Assembly (NCBI GenBank): GCA_002331625.1
Contig: DCZN01000109.1
Coordinates: 67,006-74,982 of the forward strand
DNA from: Nitrospira sp. UBA2083
Lineage (GTDB): Bacteria; Nitrospirota; Nitrospiria; Nitrospirales; Nitrospiraceae
Length of the DNA: 7,977 nucleotides
Reading direction: 5' to 3'
Part shown: positions 5,864 through 7,977 of the stretch, one piece after another
How the letters are laid out: every line of letters starts with the position of its first letter
Position numbering within the stretch: the stretch's first letter is position 1
Translations under genes and position numbers: made by a program
Notes under the pieces: generated by a model
The model's database searches: none
What the model was told of the DNA's origin: nothing
The model's input: the letters and a program-made list of their open reading frames with translations, nothing else

Positions 5864-6024
5864 AAAGCGGACGTATTAATCGGGTTGGGTGGTTGGCTCC
5901 TCAAAGCTTTGATGATTGCAAGCGTATGGAAAGGGAAACTCCAGGGGTTGCACCTTGCAGCTGAGTGGGCCGTTTGTTTGGGCTCAGCACGGAATCTTAC
6001 AAGTAGGGTAGTGGAGGGAATGTC

Positions 6025-6633
6025 ATGCGAGTGATTGTGGTCGGCGGAAGCGGCACGATTGGGTCGGCGGTAGTGGCGGCGCTATCAGCGCGGGATGAGG
6101 TGGTCGTGGCCGGAAGGAAGACGGGGACCATCCATGTTGATCTGGCGTCACCGGAGTCGATCCGCTCAATGTTTCAGTCAGTGGGGGTATTCGATGCGGT
6201 GGTCAGTGCAGCGGGGCAGGCGAAATTTGGAACGCTCGATGACCTGACCGATGCGGACTATCTCTTCAGCTTCTCGAACAAGCTGATGGGCCAGGCCAAT
6301 CTTGTGCGGATCGGCAGACAGTTCATCGCCGATGGTGGGTCGTTCACGCTCACGAGCGGGGTGCTCGGTCAGGAGCCGATCAAGGGCAGCGCCTCCATCA
6401 GCATGGTGAATGCTGGTCTCGAAGGCTTCGTCCGTGCTGCAGCTTTGGAATTGCCGCGTGGGATCCGAGTCAATGTGGTGAGTCCACCTTGGGTGACTGA
6501 AACGCTCATTGCACGGAAAATGGACCCGTCGCACGGCATGCCGGCCGCGCGAGTGGCGCAAGCCTACCTCGCGAGCGTCGAAGGCACGATGACCGGACAG
6601 ACGCTCGATCCGCGGAAGTTGGCAGGCGGATAA
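6025..6633 (+). CDS. Short-chain dehydrogenase/reductase (SDR) family protein lacking the usual Tyr/Lys
   Basis: The ATG at 6025 has GGAGGG (6013-6018) 6 bp before it. The product has 202 residues, shorter than the usual ~250. It shows the SDR Rossmann features in order: cofactor loop GGSGTIG (7-13), AGR (29-31) whose Arg after the second strand suggests NADP(H), SAAG (61-64) in place of NNAG, and TSG (110-112) carrying the catalytic-type Ser. Where YxxxK is expected, the sequence reads [12 protein letters not shown], so Tyr is replaced by about Ile125 and Lys by Asn129. I recall a branch of compact SDR proteins in other bacteria with the same [23 protein letters not shown] block, so this is probably a family trait, not a mutation. 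Substrate is unknown. The UPF0149 gene follows closely and may be co-transcribed. Confidence 0.88.
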   Translation: MRVIVVGGSGTIGSAVVAALSARDEVVVAGRKTGTIHVDLASPESIRSMFQSVGVFDAVVSAAGQAKFGTLDDLTDADYLFSFSNKLMGQANLVRIGRQFIADGGSFTLTSGVLGQEPIKGSASISMVNAGLEGFVRAAALELPRGIRVNVVSPPWVTETLIARKMDPSHGMPAARVAQAYLASVEGTMTGQTLDPRKLAGG

Positions 6634-6669
6634 ATCCGTTCACTCAGTCGAACTTGCGGAAGGATTGAA

Positions 6670-6735
6670 ATGTACAAGCCATACCTGCAAGACTGCTCGC
6701 ACCATGATGCCGGTTGTCCCGCCATTCACCAGTGA
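6670..6735 (+). other. Possible 21-residue ORF overlapping the start of the UPF0149 gene
   Basis: The ATG at 6670 has the best-placed ribosome-binding site in this gap (GGAAGG ending 6 bp before it). It opens a 21-codon frame that ends at TGA 6733-6735, about 30 bp inside the UPF0149 coding sequence in another frame. The peptide is rich in Cys and His and resembles nothing I know. It could couple or regulate translation of the gene below, or mean nothing. Confidence 0.25.
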
Positions 6736-7462
6736 TCAGGCGCTGCTCCTCACACACTTTTTGTCTGCCCCCCAGCGGCCAAAAGACACCCTGACCTATC
6801 CCCAATTAGCCGGGTTCTTGTTTGGCCTGGCGAATGGGCCGGAGTTGATCCCGCCTTCGGAATGGATTCCACTCGTCTTTAACGATCAAGATGCTCTGTA
6901 TGAGACCGAAGAGGAAGCGAGCCTTGTACTCCAAGCCATGATGGCGCTCTACAACGACTGTGTCCGGGAACGACCACGAGGGAAAGCGTCGCTTCCTCTC
7001 GGGTGTGAGATGAGGCCTCAGCCCATGGAGAATTTGCAACCCGATGCGCCGATGAGCCAATGGGCCCAAGGATTTGGTATGGGCTATGACTATCTTTCTG
7101 AGGTGTGGGATGTGTACACACCGGATGAATTTGATGAAGAGATCGGGGCGTTGTTGATGACGCTCACGTTCTTCAGCTCGCCAACCCTTGCCGAGGCCTA
7201 TCGTGATGAAATGAAAGGCAAGGGTACGCTGGAGCAGCTGGCCCAATCAGTTACGGAGATCTTTCCTACGGCGATGGGTGAGTACGCCCACCTGGGACGA
7301 TCAATCTACCGAGCACGCCTCGATGCGGGTGATCTCGATCTGGAACCCGCCAGCCCCATAAAAATTGGACGTAATGATCCCTGTCCTTGCGGCAGCGGGA
7401 AAAAGTTCAAGAAATGCTGCGACCTGGCGAAGGGAGCAGGGCATGGGGCGACATTCCACTGA
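6704..7462 (+). CDS. UPF0149 (YecA/YgfB-like) protein with C-terminal SEC-C zinc motif
   Basis: From the ATG at 6704 the protein has 252 residues; the next codon (6707) is also ATG. The helical N-terminal and central part ([30 protein letters not shown], then [13 protein letters not shown] and the acidic [17 protein letters not shown]) is the UPF0149 domain. The tail contains [19 protein letters not shown], with Cys at about 227, 229, 238 and 239. This is the SEC-C zinc-binding motif also found at the end of SecA. The role is not well established; zinc-dependent protein or ribosome contact is a reasonable guess. The start is uncertain. Neither 6704 nor 6707 has a good ribosome-binding site, and a TTG at 6665 in the same frame directly abuts GGAAGGA with no spacing. 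The SDR gene ends about 70 bp upstream on the same strand with no terminator between. Confidence 0.88.
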   Translation: MMPVVPPFTSDQALLLTHFLSAPQRPKDTLTYPQLAGFLFGLANGPELIPPSEWIPLVFNDQDALYETEEEASLVLQAMMALYNDCVRERPRGKASLPLGCEMRPQPMENLQPDAPMSQWAQGFGMGYDYLSEVWDVYTPDEFDEEIGALLMTLTFFSSPTLAEAYRDEMKGKGTLEQLAQSVTEIFPTAMGEYAHLGRSIYRARLDAGDLDLEPASPIKIGRNDPCPCGSGKKFKKCCDLAKGAGHGATFH

Positions 7463-7734
7463 CGGGCGTAGATAGTTGTGTCTCCACTCCCACCGTCTTT
7501 CATCGATCTGATACCGCTGTTCGCTACAACAGTCACGCGATAACCCCCTGACCCTTCTTCCCAAGCTACTGCAGCGCGACTTCTTGAGTGGTGAGAGTCA
7601 TCCGTCACTTGGATGGAGCGATATGCATCAGAGCATCCATGAATCATGCGATAGAGCAATCGTTTCGGGCCGGCACTGTTCAAATGAAAAATAAAATATT
7701 AAGAATAAATACGTCAGTATATTATGTGTTATGA

Positions 7735-7778
7735 CAAAATATTGACGGAGTACGCTCTCTAAAACCGTCAATGTTTTG
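7735..7778. repeat. 14-bp imperfect inverted repeat
   Basis: CAAAATATTGACGG (7735-7748) and CCGTCAATGTTTTG (7765-7778) are inverted copies with one T/G mismatch, which would be a wobble pair in RNA, around a 16-base spacer. The inner 8 bp (ATTGACGG / CCGTCAAT) are perfect. No T-run follows, so a terminator is unlikely. An activator or repressor site is the likelier reading. Confidence 0.75.
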
Positions 7779-7851
7779 AACGGAGTCTTTCCCGTGTAAC
7801 TACGTATTGTTTAAATCACTGAAATATTGCGCGATAGCGAATGCGTCTCTG

Positions 7852-7866
7852 TGGCGCAGCTCTTGC
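7852..7866 (+). promoter_or_regulatory. Candidate sigma-54 (RpoN) -24/-12 promoter
   Basis: TGGCGCAGCTCTTGC matches the sigma-54 pattern TGGCACG-N4-TTGC at every position except two in the -24 half, with the invariant GG and GC at the required spacing. Transcription would start near 7878, leaving a leader of about 35 bases before the ATG at 7913. The inverted repeat at 7735-7778 then lies about 100-143 bp upstream of the start, the usual place for an enhancer-binding protein. Confidence 0.45.
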
Positions 7867-7912
7867 CTGTGTTCATCAGTAGCTGTGAACGTAACCACCT
7901 GAGGAGGGATCG

Positions 7913-7977
7913 ATGGAATGTCCGAAGTGTAAGGGGACGATGATGTTGGAGCGGTTCTCGGATTTCTTTCTCGTCTT
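7913..7977 (+). CDS. Small CxxC zinc-ribbon protein, 5' end only (runs off the window)
   Basis: The ATG at 7913 follows GAGGAGGG (7901-7908) with 4 bp between, and only 21 codons are visible. They begin MECPKCKGTMMLERFSDFF: a Cys-x-x-Cys pair at residues 3 and 6, as at the first knuckle of a zinc ribbon. A second CxxC further on is expected but lies outside. The frame stays open to the last base. Function is unknown; small proteins of this type are often nucleic-acid-binding or regulatory. Confidence 0.7.
   Translation, partial: MECPKCKGTMMLERFSDFFLV

Larger units (their letters stand above)
7463..7912. other. Gene-free region with A/T-rich segment and regulatory-looking elements
   Basis: There is no convincing gene on either strand. 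The first 220 bp (to about 7680) have ordinary composition and hold nothing I recognise; I see no clear terminator for the UPF0149 gene. Bases 7681-7760 are strikingly A/T-rich. A long inverted repeat (7735-7778) and a sigma-54-like element (7852-7866) follow, then a strong ribosome-binding site GAGGAGGG (7901-7908). The region therefore looks like a regulated upstream region for the gene at 7913. Confidence 0.6.

Noticed and set aside
5960..5988. GCTGAG...CTCAGC inverted repeat upstream of the SDR gene as an operator
   Set aside because: Only 6 bp per arm around a 17-base spacer, with no supporting promoter near it; chance is likely enough that I do not list it as a feature.
7306..7683. 125-codon minus-strand open frame reaching into the gene-free region
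   Set aside because: About half of it is antisense to the UPF0149 gene and its SEC-C motif. No start signal or known domain is visible in the remainder.

Overview
The window looks like part of a chromosome of a Nitrospira-like bacterium (phylum Nitrospirota). This is an inference, not a proof. The best pointer is an intact, secreted, histidine-rich SmbP-type metal-binding protein, a family first described in a nitrifier. It sits beside ordinary Gram-negative housekeeping families (RlmI-type rRNA methyltransferase, YaeQ, VF530/DUF2132, UPF0149/SEC-C). A nitrifying betaproteobacterium cannot be excluded from the sequence alone.

Layout. Bases 1-429 hold the 3' end of an RlmI-like rRNA methyltransferase. 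It converges, with only 3 bp between stop codons, on a 647-residue orphan gene on the minus strand (433-2376). That gene is visibly more A/T-rich than its surroundings and has one membrane segment and a coiled-coil-like tail. Bases 2392-4473 are an accessory patch. A truncated minus-strand copy of a secreted Cys-containing protein (2653-2967) is followed by a plus-strand operon, hicB-hicA plus a 65-residue protein, with its own promoter and a perfect palindrome just before hicB. The patch ends with the full-length copy of the secreted protein (3751-4473, minus strand). The two copies, and a short trace of the 65-residue gene's start at 2598-2612, show that this block arose by a partial duplication.

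Bases 4568-5354 (minus strand) carry a compact VF530-yaeQ pair. It is divergent from smbP (5451-5792), which has a plausible promoter and a strong intrinsic terminator. Bases 6025-7462 (plus strand) hold an SDR-family protein lacking the usual catalytic Tyr/Lys, then a UPF0149 protein with a C-terminal SEC-C zinc motif, probably co-transcribed. Bases 7463-7912 are gene-free, with an A/T-rich segment, a 14-bp imperfect inverted repeat and a good sigma-54-type -24/-12 element. These lie before the first codons of a small CxxC zinc-ribbon protein that runs off the end.

Working together: hicB/hicA are a toxin-antitoxin pair, perhaps with a third partner, and the VF530-yaeQ and SDR-UPF0149 pairs look like small operons. 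Nothing here is a clear new multi-gene system. The best leads are the orphan membrane protein, the three-gene hicBA operon embedded in a duplication, and the sigma-54/inverted-repeat arrangement at the right end.
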